Assembly: GCA_012656075.1 (NCBI GenBank)
Contig: JAAKBF010000087.1
Span: 248,001-312,000, forward strand
Length of the DNA: 64,000 nucleotides
Direction of reading: 5' to 3'
Origin: Phytophthora hibernalis
Taxonomy: Eukaryota > Oomycota > Peronosporomycetes > Peronosporales > Peronosporaceae
This document shows positions 1 through 12,917 of this stretch, piece after piece (positions within the stretch are counted from its first letter, which is position 1; the number at the start of each line of letters is the position of its first letter). Both the position numbers and the translations under genes were made by a program. The notes under the pieces were generated by a model, which was given only the letters and a program-made list of their open reading frames with translations, was not told the DNA's origin and did no database searches.

Positions 1-500
1 GACCCGACAAAAGGATAACCAACTCAAGTCCTCTCGCATAGTAAATGGTGCTGGGGTTAGGCTGACCGATCAGTAAGGTACTTCCGTGTAGTGTGTAAGG
101 CTGGTGTGATGCGATGACGATGACACTGGTCTACGCCTGGGTCCTGGGTACGGTTGGTGTGGTGCGATGACGTGACGATGACGGAGCACAGGGAACAAAG
201 TTTTCCATTTCATTACAAACTTCGAACAGAACTGCGCCTCGGAACGGCTCGGGTAAGCAATTCCGTCAAAGAGTCAAGTGTAAAACAAAAACAAAATATT
301 GCAAATTACGTGCTCTCTACCTTCATCATGCATTCAAAGATTACCGTTCCATGAAATACCGTAACATCAAAGCTACGCTGCTCCCTTTTCGTTCTTCGAC
401 ATCGCTGGTACCTCCAAAAGATAATCAATTTATCCACGTCTTTGAATTTTGGCCGATATTGTCGCGGCATTTATTCACCATGCCTTCAATTGGCACGAGA
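1..500. other. gene-less left edge
   Basis: I see no convincing coding sequence here. Short open frames exist on both strands but none has a recognisable motif. The stretch lies 3' of CRN-A and near its right end could hold that gene's 3' untranslated region. Confidence 0.4.
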
Positions 501-3019
501 TCATTGTGCCACAGCGTCCCCCTTTATCCGCCATCGTAACGCCATCGCGGATTCCAATGCGGTAGAAGTGTGCATGGGCCAATGCCGGATGAATGTCATT
601 ATAACCTTCGGGAAGGGGTTACCCTTCCTTGTAAAGTATTGTCCTTGAAGCTTCGTTGTCACGACCAGGCGAACAACGGTCGGCTCTTTGACTCGAAATA
701 AGATGGCTGCAACATCTCTGCTGGAAATCGGACGACTTCTATAGTCCTTGCACTCCACCGTGATTTTTCCGTCTCGGAACCTCGCATCGTACATGTCATT
801 GTTTTTAGCCCGTGCAATATCTCCCAAATTCAGTTCGATATCCTTGAGAAAATCTGGCCACGCACGATTGGGCGGCGCAAGGAATGGTACAATAAGAGAC
901 AACAGATCCGATACTTTGCTGCCGAACTTCACGTGGATAAAAGGTGACCTCTGCATATCAAGCTCGTACAGCAGCGAGCTGAAAAAGGCCTTGAATACAA
1001 TTCCAGCAAACCCATTTCGATGACTTGCCGCAACGATTGCTCCCGTCGTCAGTGATTCCATTCGCAACCCGTTGTTTGCGGGCCGATCAACATTGCGATT
1101 ACTCAACAGCGGCAACTCTGCTGCCTCCGCAGAAGTGTATGCGCAGGTAAATGACATCGGCCGGCGTTTGTCGTCAGTAAACACATGGAACTGTTTACCA
1201 CCCATCAAGCAAAGGTACAGTAGCACGTCCTTACTCATATCAGGGAACCTGCTCCGACATTTCCACGGCCATCCTTCGTCGTCTTTTACCAGGTCCGGTT
1301 TTTTCTTATCGTCGCTTTCGTCAGATACAGCAAAGTATTTAACCAGATACTCGCTTTCGTCGTACATGTATTCATCCTCCTCGATTTCGCCATGCATTTC
1401 ACCCTCATTTTCTTCAGACATGTCCCCCTTCTCGCTTTTGCTGCACATATCCCCACCCTCTCGTTCACCGGACATTTCCTCATCCTCTCGTTCATCGGAT
1501 TTTTCCTCATCTTCGCTGTCGTTGGGCACCAGGTCAAACATTTCAGGTTCGGTGGGAACTTTTTATTGGTAACTTTGTAATCAGCGTGAGGCCTTGCGAA
1601 ATAGTCAGCTTTCCCACCAGGCGGAAACTCAGTTTGAACGTCGTCTCCTCTCGAAGTCGGCCAAAATGACTATCGATGAGCAGATTGCTGTCACCATCCA
1701 CATTGTCCGCGGCGAGGATAAGACGAAGCTGGCCATAGCGAAATTTATCAGAGTTGTTCTTTATACGAGCACTGCTATTTCCCAGCACCTCGGCCAGTTT
1801 GTCCATATACTCCACAAAACCCATCTTCTCATCGAACTTGTTAGTCTTCACGTAATCAACTGCCATTTTCGCGAAAAGAGGTCTGCTGTGCCGAATAATC
1901 TCCTGCAAATCCATGCTCAGGGCGCCAATGAATGGATCTTGGAAAGGTGGGAGCGCAGGTAGCACAATACACCACAATCTCTTATCAAGGCTGCCCCTCG
2001 AATGAGCACAAGTTTTAAAAGATTCCGCGCTGTCCCGTTCGTTGTACTTCGTACTCAAAATGACTGCCAACTCAAACGAACGGAACACGTTCCGGATAAA
2101 TCGAAGATAGGTGACTTTTGTCGCTTCATGTTTGTCCAGAAGAGGAAATTTGTCCAGGAAAAACACAATTTTCTTGTCAGTGCGCTTCTTCCGTTCACAC
2201 AGAGCCTGCTCAACTTCTGCACGCGTGTGCTCACCATCAAATCCATCCAATCCCGACACTAACGCCCAAATAAACCCGTACGTCCACAGGTTCCAACACG
2301 CCTTGATCTCTCCAATTTCTCCAGAAGTAATCTCGAGGACGTCTTTCGTCACGCATAGATCGAAGAGGGACGACCTCGTACTAAATGCAGTGAACACATT
2401 CTGCATTAACGAATTTGGATCACAGACGATATTAAACACATCGATATCATCCCGAACCATTAGGTTGAACGCCATCTGCGTTTTACCCTTTCCAGACGAC
2501 GACTCTAAGACGATAAAAGGTAATTCAAACTGGTTCGTTTGAATATCGGCAACGGCTTGAATCACTTCCTTCGTTTCTGGCGAATTTTTCAACATCTCAG
2601 CTACCTCTCGATAACGAGTGGCAACCTCCTGGTTCTTGTCCTCCGTCACAAGATGCAGTAACGTTATCTTCGTTTTCTTCTGCGTCTCCTCCACAACACT
2701 TGGAACCAAACCTTCGGAACCTGGACAATGAGCGCGTTCTGCTTTGAGTTGCCCAGCAAGTCAATCTTCACATCTTCATCCAAAGGCTCTTGGCCCCCAG
2801 ATAGATCATCGTTCTCAACTCTTTTCGGTTCAAGAAATCCTCCATGTTCTTGTAAACTTTGAGTTGCTCGCGTTTAGCGCCGTTGACTTCGTCCTGACAC
2901 TTTTGGGAAAGTACAGCTCGGAAATCATCAATGTCTTTCATCTCTTCATGCTTAATGGAAGTTACCTGCTGAGGCACTTGCGTTCCATCCACGACTCGGC
3001 ACCAGATTTTCGGTCCCAT
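501..3019 (-). CDS. CRN-A: Crinkler-type effector, header + P-loop NTPase + REase-fold nuclease (frame-broken)
   Basis: Crinkler-family protein. Known members are translocated effectors; this subclass joins an N-terminal header to an STAND-like P-loop NTPase and a C-terminal restriction-endonuclease-fold domain. The header (about 3019-2715) ends in a degenerate HVLVxxP-like motif (NALIVQVP). The NTPase (2709-1600) has Walker A SSSGKGKT and a hydrophobic Walker B ending FFLDKF. The nuclease domain (about 1280-501) has D-x(n)-ECK around 780-745, so its catalytic residues are intact. An acidic low-complexity linker (about 1525-1350) lies between NTPase and nuclease and is absent from paralogue CRN-B. 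The frame breaks near 2790, 2712 and 1548 (AAAAA run), each by about one base. The ATG at 3019 is chosen because a core promoter sits 29-44 bases upstream. It is divergent from the DUF3638 gene. Sequencing error or real decay could explain the breaks. Confidence 0.75.
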
Positions 3020-3047
3020 CGTCACTTTGATGTTTTCCTGGCGTTGG

Positions 3048-3063
3048 AAAATCTCGAATGAAA
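3048..3063 (-). promoter_or_regulatory. oomycete Inr/FPR core promoter of CRN-A
   Basis: On the minus strand this reads TTTCATTCGAGATTTT, 12 of 16 matches to the oomycete initiator plus flanking element GCTCATTYYNCAWTTT. It ends 29 bases upstream of the ATG at 3019 and supports that start. Confidence 0.55.
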
Positions 3064-3262
3064 AAATTCTTCAATCCATTTTTGAGAAAAACAGCTCATC
3101 CATCCATATATTGAAGAGTGTGAGAAGATTTTTGAATCTGCTCTCAGTGCATGCAGATTTTTCTGAGGAAAAGTACGAGTTGAGATCCGCGAGGAATCGA
3201 TGGGTTTCGACTGGTGTTCACATGATTGATGCAAGCTGATCATGATCAGTTGGTGGCTGAGG

Positions 3263-3278
3263 ATTCATTTTGCAAGTT
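3263..3278 (+). promoter_or_regulatory. oomycete Inr/FPR core promoter of the DUF3638 gene
   Basis: Reads ATTCATTTTGCAAGTT, 13 of 16 matches to the oomycete core promoter, and ends 26 bases before the ATG at 3305. It argues for that start rather than the in-frame upstream ATG at 3242, which would lie 5' of the transcription start. Confidence 0.6.
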
Positions 3279-3304
3279 TCTCCGGTTTACTAGAAGTGAC
3301 AAAG

Positions 3305-6300
3305 ATGGCAGACATACTAAACGCCGTGTTCCGCTTCAAACACAAGGCCCCATGCGATCGTCAAGATGACGTTCTGTGTATTACGCTAATAAAGCGATTT
3401 GCCGTATTTGTGGCAGATCTAGACGCAGTCGAGGTGGAAGGGTACTTGTGCAGTCGCCTGGACCCTCTTGCAGATAATCGAGTCGTTCCAGTTGCAACTT
3501 TCATTTCTCACGAAATTGATACTTTGCAAGATGTGTGTCATCGCATCACGGCTTCGTCCGGTGGAAAACACAAGCGAGGAGATGTGTGGTACGATCCGTG
3601 GTTGCCAATGTACGGCTGTGCAGTTCAACGCACTATGGTCAATGCGACTGTGATGAAGCTGGAAGTGATTTTCGTCGATGGGTGGGAGCGATCCCTGCAT
3701 TTCTTACCCAATGGGGAATGCATTCATAGCTCAGTTCCGAAATCGTATCATATTTTACATTGTGCAGACATGAAAAAGGGTCTGGAGATGGAGTTCCAAA
3801 CTACGTTTGCTAATGAGCTACGTCAAGCCAAACGATGCCTTGGATCCGAACGAAGTGCAGCAGACAACGAGTTAGGGCACCAGAAGACACCGCAGTTTAT
3901 TGCTGCAGTAGTGCGACGTGCCGTTGCACGGGTAACAAACGATGCTACTGGTAGTTCTGAAAGTATCTCTTTGTCCCAGGTGGTGGTACAACGGATGTGG
4001 GGATGCACACTGGAGGGCAACCTCGTGACACGTGTTGGCCTCTTGTTCAAGCAGCTATCAAACAAAATCTCTGTTGCAGGCGAGGTCTTTTTCGGAAAAC
4101 TATGGTGATGTTTCAGCTGAATTTGCTCCAAACGACAGTGCGGGACGCTGAACGTGTTTTTCGTCGTGATACCATTTATGTAAAGAACGATTGCGACTTG
4201 GTGAACGACATGTTTTTCATGCTGCAAGTTGCAATCCAAAACGTCGTCGAGCTTGTTGATTGTGGATATGAAGTCGAGGCTTTGCAGACTCAGTGCTCCA
4301 CGCTGCGATGCACTATGGAATCCTGGGTAGAAACTTTAAATCTTCGAGCAGCTACTCGATTTGTATTACCGGAGCCCGAGGTGCTGCAGCAGCTCAATAA
4401 TCTTAGATGCAGCGTTGAACTCATCTCGCCAAAACGAGACAGTGATTCGAATAGAGATGAAGGCAATGAAGACAGTCGCTGTCGTGCATTGGCGAATGTG
4501 CAGGGATGTGGATTTATTGATGGGACTACATGCAGTCTGGAATCTCTACTTGATTGGGAAAAATCAAGCGCTGCATCGGAATCGTACAAGCACATTCTGG
4601 TGCTTCGAGTAATGGAAGCCTTCATTTTTGAGAGATCTATTGGTCTTATGGGGAAGAAGTCTTCATGCATAGAGATGACGATGACGAGAGCTTCGTGGAG
4701 CAAGTGCAAGCGTTCGTCACTGTTTACCAGAACGTTGCACGTGAATGGCGACAACTTCCGCGAGAGTCGTCCGTTTTGAATGTGGAGCAAAGGAGTCGTG
4801 AGATGCTAATGATGTGGATTGCGTTCTGTTTGGTCCACCAAAATGCGTTGAAGATGTACCTTTGTGTTCTGAGTACAAAATTGCACTCAACTGGAAGGAC
4901 CTGAAAGTGGCTGTTTTGAGTGATCGTGCTGCAATTTCCGCTCTTCAGCACGTTGCCCAGTACATTCGCGGCTGGAATCGGAAGACAAGTCGAGACCCGC
5001 TCTTCCACCTGACTAACCAAGAACCAACGTTTGATTTTGGTCGAAGGTATGGTCTGAGTAGTACTAGCATGAACGCAATTCACGATCGTGAGCTTGAAGT
5101 GTGGGAGGCGCATGTGGAAAGCAAATGGAGAACTGTTGAAAGAAAGAAAGAGGCAGCACAAAGCCTTCGCGCTCAGATCTCCAGAGAATATCAAAAATTA
5201 AGCATGAAACAAAGCGAGTTAGAGGATGAAGAAGCACGCCTCCGTCAAGAGCACCCGAACGATCTTTGCTATGGAAGTCGAACTAGAAGGTGGTTAAGGG
5301 GTAATATCCGCCAAATCACCCGTACGATAGAGCAAACGAAAGCAGCGCTAAACAGAACACTCTTCGTTCCTGATTTTCCTGTACGGCCGCTTCCTCCATC
5401 GAAAAGCGACGCAATTCAAGTCATATTCATGCTGAATATGCCGAAAAATCTTGAGATTTTGGGAAACTTGTGTTTGACAGCGCAACGTACTCTTGCGCCA
5501 GCCAAGCCCAAAATGACGATGCAACTGAGGCTTGGCTCATCGACGTGGGCACAATTTTATTCCCAGCGTGCACCATCCAAAGTATTCCGTGAAAGCAACA
5601 AAGTGTTCACAGTGAATCCTGGCCCATTCGACCTCCCGAAATTTAATGGACCACAAACTGTGGACAATCTGCACAGCCTTTCTCAGTACGCAGAGGAGTG
5701 TATTTGGGATCCTACCTTAGTTGGGTCCATGTTGACATGGAAAGATACGTCTGGGGTGAAAATGAATCCTTTCCAAGTTTCGGATGAGAGCATTGTCGAT
5801 AGCTTTATCGAAACGTTACCCCGCTCGTTCTACCTACTCCAGTGGATGAATGTTTGGCCTGGCGAAGATGAAACACGCGGAAACAAAGTGTACGCAAACC
5901 TATGTCAAAAGCCGGAAGATTTCGCAAAGGTGTCGTTTATTGCGCTTGGGTCTCTGCGTTCATATCCCAATCAGCAATACCGGAAGCTGCTTTGTGCCTT
6001 ACTCGATGATCTTCTGCCATGGTCAAATCCCTGTGTGGAAACTATCGTTCGACAGTCTCTTTATCAAGTTGGAAATCTCACGGATGAGGCTGAACCACAA
6101 CTGTTGTGGAAGTGTGATATGCTTGAAGGCAAAGATGGCCTTCGGAGTTTATGTACTACGCTTACAGCTATCGCCAATAAACTTGAGCATACCCCGCGCA
6201 GTTTTGAATGTGCTCCACTTCTCAGTGAGCTGGCGGGGTATGCACTTCAGTTCACGAAAGAGGCTGCACCGATTGTGAAGCAATTTGCTAGAATGGCAAG

Positions 6301-9300
6301 ACATTGGGCGGAGAATGAAAAGGATTCTCGGCAAAAGTGCGTGGGGATACTTCGTCGCAACACAATGCCGAGGCTCGTCAGAAGGAGTGCATGCTGTACG
6401 GCTACGCCCTGTTAGCCTACAGACTTGGGCCATGGGATGATGAAATGACTCGGGAAGTGTGCGAACTGATTGTGCTGTTTCGTAACTCGCTTTACTGCGC
6501 TAGCGTGAACCTGCTTCCCACCTCTGAAATTGCTCATGTGGAGAGCAGGATCATCGAGATGATGTCTAGTCGAATCCCACAACTGATCGCGTACGTCAAG
6601 AAAACTGGCATAGACTCCGTTCTTACGAGTCTGTTGTGCTTGGTTAGCGAAACAGCTCCAGTAGCGCTCACATGGAAACAATTCAGCAACACTGCACTTG
6701 ATATTAAGCAATTTGGGAGTTGTTGTTTTGAGGCGTTCGACGAAGCCACGAGCTCCCATTATGCCATTAATTTGTTCACGGGGAGCTTGCTAACGGATGG
6801 TTATACACCTGGTGGCCTGCCTAGCAATATTCGAGAGCACAAGGTATTTGGCGAATTGTTCCAGCGTAGCAACTTTGAAGTTTTCTTTCGAAATGGAGTG
6901 TTTCGAACAGAACGGAAGTGCTGTGGCAGACTGTATGATTTTGAACTTCACAGAGACGGAGAACTCTTCATTCAGGAACTCAAAACAGACCCATCCGGCG
7001 CAATCACAAGTACGCTTCAATTATGCTCTTCCTCATGGATTGAGATGTTTACGAAACTGTTTCCATCTCGACTGCGAAAACTGAATTCTCATTGGTACTG
7101 GGTGGAGGAAAAGTGCATTCTACTTCGGCCAAAGACAGCGACAGACCGGGAGGTGTTTTTCGTGCTCGCTTTTAGAGAGAGCAGCACCCTCGAATGCTTC
7201 AAGGTGCCATTTAGTGACACCAAACGTCCATACGAATGGATATTGAACCATCTCGATGGCTATGATCGCTTTGTACAAAGCGATGAAACGCTTGTCAGTG
7301 TAGTGAACGTGCTGACGAAATTTGAGGATGCGAAATTCCTACACGTTCTGAAGTCAAAAGAAGGAGTCGTAAAAATTGAGTTGCCGCGGTTCAACCTCAC
7401 GTTTCCTCTCAATGCTGACATGTATTTGGAATCTGTACAGCACAAAGGATATATATTGGCGACAAACCAACAATTTAACGACTTTCAACCACGATTTAGT
7501 CGATATCTGGTGCTGGAGCTGCAAGATCGGTCCGACACATCGCGACCTCAATTTCGACTACTGGTTCCGGTTGGCTCTGTTGTAGAATGCGATGGAGGTA
7601 TGGTCGATATAAGAATCTCGCCTAATGCAGATAGCCAAATTGATGTAGCTTGCTTTGATGAGCACAGACGGCTGGGGGTATTCGAGACGGAGACAATTGG
7701 TGCTAGGCTACAAATGGCTGCTATCTGTGTTTGCGGTGGAACCGAATTACCCAGCAAGCGATTGCAAATGACCGGAGCTGAGGCCGCACTGCAAATGCTA
7801 CGTGCTTGTCGATCGACCCGGCCATTATCGTTTGCGGAAAAGGATACACTGGAGACTATTTGCAAGCTGAGCTATCGTGAGCCAGCGGTGAAAATCATGG
7901 CAGTGAACTTATTGGCAGAAGCAGACCGACTCGCCTTTCTCTTTGGCCAAAACCAAACAATCAGCATGGGCATGGGCGCTTCTGACGAGAAAACCGAGTA
8001 CGCAGATATGTGCACGGCTCGGATCCAGCGAAATCCTCTGCGCTCATTGTTTCAAAATAACGAGGAGAGACTCCTTTTTGGTCAGGTTCAGCGCTCACAA
8101 GTGATTGTCTCTGAAGAAGTTGTGGCCTTGGACCGTCCTCCTATTGAAGCCAATTACGTGAAGGATATCGAGGAGAGTCTTTACTGTTATGTCGAGAGCA
8201 CGGCAGTAACATCAAAAGTACCGCAACTCCCGTTAAAATGCAGCACTGATAATGCCATGAGCAAAGACATGTTGGATGAACTTCAGGAAAGTTGGGGCTG
8301 CCACCACTCGCAAGCTCAAAGTGTGCTAACCGATTCACCTGATAAATTGCTCATAGCGTTTACCGAGCTAAAAGATGATGTTTCGTGCCACCGACGCGAG
8401 ATGGAGCAATATTTACGAGACTCGTTTGAGAAAGCTACTAGCAGTAACCGTGACAAGCTTCTAGCACTAGCGAATTTCTTACCGAGGCTGACCATAAGCG
8501 ATATTGTGCGTTGCTCTTTCGACGACGAAACACTGCACACATTGGCGCCGAAGTTGAGTGCAACAGTGAGAAGGCAACTGAAGAACTATATTCTATGCTT
8601 CATGGAGCTTTGCGTGCTGGAAGACAAGATAGAGAGAATTGTTCGGATTAGCAAGCATAGCACCGAATTGTCGGACGCTCAGTTACTGGGTGAGCTCAAC
8701 AACAAACGTTTGTGGCGATCGGTCGAGTATCCGTATTGGTTGGCATTCGAAGTGGAAGGACGGCTACAGATCCGACACGAGCAATTTGTGATCGCAAGTC
8801 ACCTCGTAAACCAGCCCGGAACAGTTTGTCAGCTGAATATGGGCTGTGGCAAGACTCGAGTGATTTTACCGATGCTGTTTCTGCACTTCACGCGGAGTGG
8901 ATGCCCAGAAGTCGTTCGTGCACACTTTTTGGGTCCTCTGTTAAGCGAAGCAAGACAGTTTATGCATCGGTATTTATCCGCAACCAATGCCCGTCTTGGC
9001 ATTTTCGAGCAGCCGTTCCACCGACAGATCGAATTGAACATTGAAAAGCTCGAGCTGATCCGTGACTCCCTGCACGATTTGAAATTATTTGGCGGTGTTC
9101 AGATTGTAGCTCCCGAGCATCGAATGTCGTTAGAATTGAAACGTTTGGAGCTAGCTTTTGATGATCCAATTGCCGAAATTCTGGATGAAATTCTTGACAG
9201 CAATGAATTTGTAGACGTACTCGATGAATGCGATGCGATTTTGCACCACAGGTATCATTTAGTGTATGCCGCAGGCGAACCTGCTGATCTGTGTAGCGGA

Positions 9301-11908
9301 ATCGAGAGGTGGAAAGCAGCAGAGGCTTTGTTACGAGTCATAGCCCAGAAAGACCCGAAGTCTCGTGTGGTTAAAGTTCTTCAGACTGCCCATGTGTCGT
9401 GCACTTCTCCGGACTATGTGACGCGCTTGGGTGCTTATGGGGGTACTCGACTCAACACTGCCGTGAAAAGTACAGAGAGATATCGAAAAACTAAAGCGAG
9501 AGTTAGTGCTGGAATTGATCGACAATGCTCCGTTCGAGTTATGGTGGTTGAGTACTTTTGGGCAAGGCAGTGCCCGTGAATTGCTCGTCTTGGCTATGAC
9601 TGACTCCAGTGTAAGCTTGGAAGAAGCTCTTGGCGACCACATGCTAAAATTCGCATCGTTTAAAAACCAATTGTTGGCACTGCGGGGGCTGATAGCGTTT
9701 GGTGTATTGGAACACTGCATGGAGAAGCGCTATCGAGTCGATTTTGACTCCCTCATCCTGGTACGAGACCAAAAGCATAGCGATTCCCTACCGTGCTGCT
9801 GATGTTCCGTCCGAACGATCAGAATTCAGCCACCCTGATGTTTGTATTGTTCTGACGCTGCTGGGGTATTACCATGGTGGACTCAAGGATCAAGAACTTA
9901 AATCTGCCTTCGGAATGCTACTGCGCCTGGATATTTCAGAGCAGCAACGACAGTATGATCAATGGTTTACGAGCGTGAAATCTGGATTGAGTCATGAAGA
10001 CCGAAAGGCTCTGGGTGATGTCCGCCATATAAGTCTTGCGGACACCCTGCAGCTTGAGAAATTGTGCCGTGTTTACAAATTTTGCATGGAAGCGATTAAC
10101 TTCTATCTCAATACGTGCGTCTTTCCGAAGGATACTCAACAATATCCACAGCGATTGTCACGAACAGCGTGGAATCTCGCAGCAGGAAGCAATAACATTG
10201 GATTTTCGGGAACGAAAGACAATCACCGCTTACTTCCACTCTCGGTGACACAGCGTGAGCCTAATGAATCATCACTACTGGGAACGAATGGTAAAATGAT
10301 CGACAAGATCCTTCAAGTATCGCACAGCTACGAGGTTATACGTCCCAGTCAAGAAGGTACAGCAATTCCGTGGCAGAGTGTCTTGATTTTTGCTATGGGG
10401 AAGGGTGCACAAGCTGTCATTGATACGGGTGCTCTTCTCGCTGGTGTGGAAAACGAGGATGCAGCAGAATTCCTGCTCGGACTGCCTGAATTCAACTTTG
10501 CTGGCGTGACGTACTATGATAGCCGTGAAGTGCACAACTGCTGGATGATTGCAGAGAAGGCTCGACGAATTAAGATGCCTTTGAAAAATGCGTCCATGCT
10601 CGAGAAAGAGACGTTTGTGATCTTCGATGAAGCTCGTTCTAGGGGATCCGATATGAAGCTGCCAGTCAATGCATCAGCAGTGTTGACAATTGGCCCGAAG
10701 CTTACCAAAGATAAATTGATGCAAGGTGCTGGACGCATGAGGCAACTTGATGCAATCAAACGCTGTGGATTGCTAGCTTTGACGAAATTACTCAGAGCAT
10801 TCTGCAGACAAGCGACCATTGTGAGTTTTCCCAATTATCCGCGCTTGATGTGCTGAATTGGGTCATGGACAACACAAAAGCTGAGTCCGTTCGTGGGCTG
10901 CTGGAATGGGCAGGCAATGGCATTCATTATCGAAAGACACAACTCAATCGGGAATCGGAGCTAGTGGATGAAAATTGGTCCCTGGAAACGCTGTACCAGG
11001 AGAAGCTCAACGTAAACAAGATTTCTCGAATCATTGAGTCAAAGGCTCGGTTGGGGTTTGAAGGCATCAGTGACGAGTTGGTAACTCAAATTTGTAACAG
11101 AGGCTTCATGTACGGACTGGACGACGAGGTTTGTGTCACCTCGCATACAGACGAGTGCGAACGAGAGCTGCAGGTCGAAGAAGAAACCGAGCACGAAAAA
11201 GTGATCGAAATGGCGCAGTACGTACCAGCAAAAGAGCAAACATGGAACTACGCTGCTATTTTGCAAGCTCGTTCAGTGGAGGACCTTCAAAGAACTGTAA
11301 GAGTTCTTGACATGGAAAGCTTCATGCGCCAGATAACCTCGTCGAAAGAATTGTCGAATTTGGCGTGGGCTAGAGCTCAACTGTTCGTGACGGAAAATTT
11401 TGCTGCAACACTTCTGACACGTACAAGAGTCACTGGTATGACTGAATTCATGAGGGTGAGTGATGCGATGCTTGTATTCAATACCGATCAAGTTTTGTTG
11501 ATATCCGAGTGCGAGGCAGACCACATTTTGGAGTTGCTATGGTCAACCCGTGGAGATTCAGACGCCTGCAGCTTCCGATTCGTAAATCTAGCTTTCGCGT
11601 TTGAGAGCATTAATCGTATAGGTGTGTTGCCTAAGTTTCGTGACGTGCAAATGACACTAGGTTCCCTTCCCGAAGAGGACCTGCCGCTGCTGTCGACCAT
11701 TGCATCTCACATCTACAACGGAGAGACGATGCTTCCGAAGCACCACGAAAAGGTTGCGGAGCCCACATTCCGTACATTTCTTCACCCTTTGGTACAGCGA
11801 GAGACGACACTGAGTAACTTTGTGAAGTCGAGAGGCAATAGCCACAAGTGGACGCGCTCGTTCCTGCATGAACTTTGTTGCCGTATGGATCTAGAAGCAT
11901 GCACATGA
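3305..11908 (+). CDS. giant DUF6606-DUF3638-DUF3645 protein, helicase-like ATPase fold
   Basis: About 2,870 codons, matching the roughly 3,000-residue fungal and oomycete family with DUF6606, DUF3638 and DUF3645. Fungal members are often auto-labelled ubiquitinyl hydrolases; I know of no proven function. The N terminus begins like DUF6606. A Walker A-like QLNMGCGKT lies at about 8833-8860 and a Walker B/DExx-like LDECDAILH at about 9218-9245. DUF3645 starts near 9785 (IPYRAADVPSERSEF, SHPDVCIVLT). A motif VI-like stretch (RGSDMKLP, then LMQGAGRMRQL) lies at 10645-10750. All are in family order, so the ATPase core looks intact. The frame shifts nine times, near 4100, 4660, 4850, 6390, 9470-9490 (two), 9750-9780 (two) and 10750. 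Each shift goes in the same direction, as if one base were missing, and homology continues across each, so I annotate one gene. It is divergent from CRN-A and convergent with the protease gene. Confidence 0.8.
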
Positions 11909-12029
11909 TAAACACCAACCAACAGAGCTTAACGATTGAAGACTACATTCGCTCGATAGTCATCCTGTTCTGTTTGTTTTTCTTTCTAAAGTTTACCACT
12001 CTGTGACTTTTGCTGCTGCAATTCTGCTA

Positions 12030-12917
12030 TCAGTGTTCGTCAGTCGGCATGGGTCTAGCATCTGTGCTCATTTTATAAGGCGTTGTTAAAAACTCCGTGA
12101 CATTGCCAGTAGAACCACCATCCAGGATGTCTTCGATGAAGTCCAAAACGCTCGTGATGCGGGTGTAAAATCCAGGGAAAAGGCCACAATCCCCGTCAGG
12201 GCCAGCACTCGCGATTCCCACAATGGCACCGTTGGCAATCAGTGGACCTCCAGAGTCTCCTTGGCACACGTCCTTGCCATCTCCAGTACCGGCACACATC
12301 ACCGTCTCGCTCGTCTTGGCGTAGTTAAGCAATGAGTCGCACTGCTCATTCGAGATGATCTCGACGTCCACAGCTTTCAGTGTCAAAGCAAAGGTTTCGT
12401 TGTTCACCAATCCCCACCCCGCTACCGTGGCCAAAGTTCCCGGTGGGTTATTTGATCCATCAGCTGCAGCCAGGGAAATTGGTTTCTTCGTCGACGGCGT
12501 CTCGAGCTTGACAAGTGCCACATCGTAGATCTCCAACGGCAAACTAAACTTTGGGTGACGGAAAATCTGCGAGACACGAATATGCTCGGCCTCGTTGGAA
12601 CCTTTTCCCGATGAGTGCCTCATTCCAAAAGCGACATACATGTCATTCAAATCCCATTCGAAACAATGTCCGGCCGTCAAGACGTACTGGGGTGCGATGA
12701 GAGCACCACCACAAAGTGTTTCTCCGTAGGGGCCACCCACCCGCAGACTCGCCATATACGGATATTCGCCAGCGTTTATGTCTGATCCGCCATAGATTCT
12801 CTCTTCATCGGTGGCACCGTGCGGTTCACTTGTGTCTTCATTGATTTCGGAGAACGATAAACCGCTCGCAAGCATTGCCAACATGGCAGCGAAAGTACAA
12901 AATTGGACGAGCTTCAT
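12030..12917 (-). CDS. secreted trypsin-like serine protease (S1 family)
   Basis: Intact 295-residue protein. A hydrophobic signal peptide covers residues 1-20. The propeptide ends at Arg40, just before IYGG, the usual zymogen-activation site. The catalytic triad is complete: His84 in TAGHC, Asp132 in YDVALV and Ser222 in GDSGGP. Asp216, six residues before the serine, fits the S1-pocket aspartate of trypsin, so cleavage after Lys or Arg is predicted. Paired cysteines fit the fold, and an N-glycosylation sequon (NVT) lies in a C-terminal tail beyond the domain. Phytophthora glucanase-inhibitor proteins are S1 homologues with broken triads; this one is intact and so more likely an active extracellular protease. 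It is convergent with the DUF3638 gene, 121 bases apart. Confidence 0.93.
   Translation of the reverse strand: MKLVQFCTFAAMLAMLASGLSFSEINEDTSEPHGATDEERIYGGSDINAGEYPYMASLRVGGPYGETLCGGALIAPQYVLTAGHCFEWDLNDMYVAFGMRHSSGKGSNEAEHIRVSQIFRHPKFSLPLEIYDVALVKLETPSTKKPISLAAADGSNNPPGTLATVAGWGLVNNETFALTLKAVDVEIISNEQCDSLLNYAKTSETVMCAGTGDGKDVCQGDSGGPLIANGAIVGIASAGPDGDCGLFPGFYTRITSVLDFIEDILDGGSTGNVTEFLTTPYKMSTDARPMPTDEH

Noticed and set aside
1072..1572. 166-codon serine-rich plus-strand open frame
   Set aside because: Mirror of the acidic linker of CRN-A (Glu/Asp codons read as Ser and Phe on the other strand).
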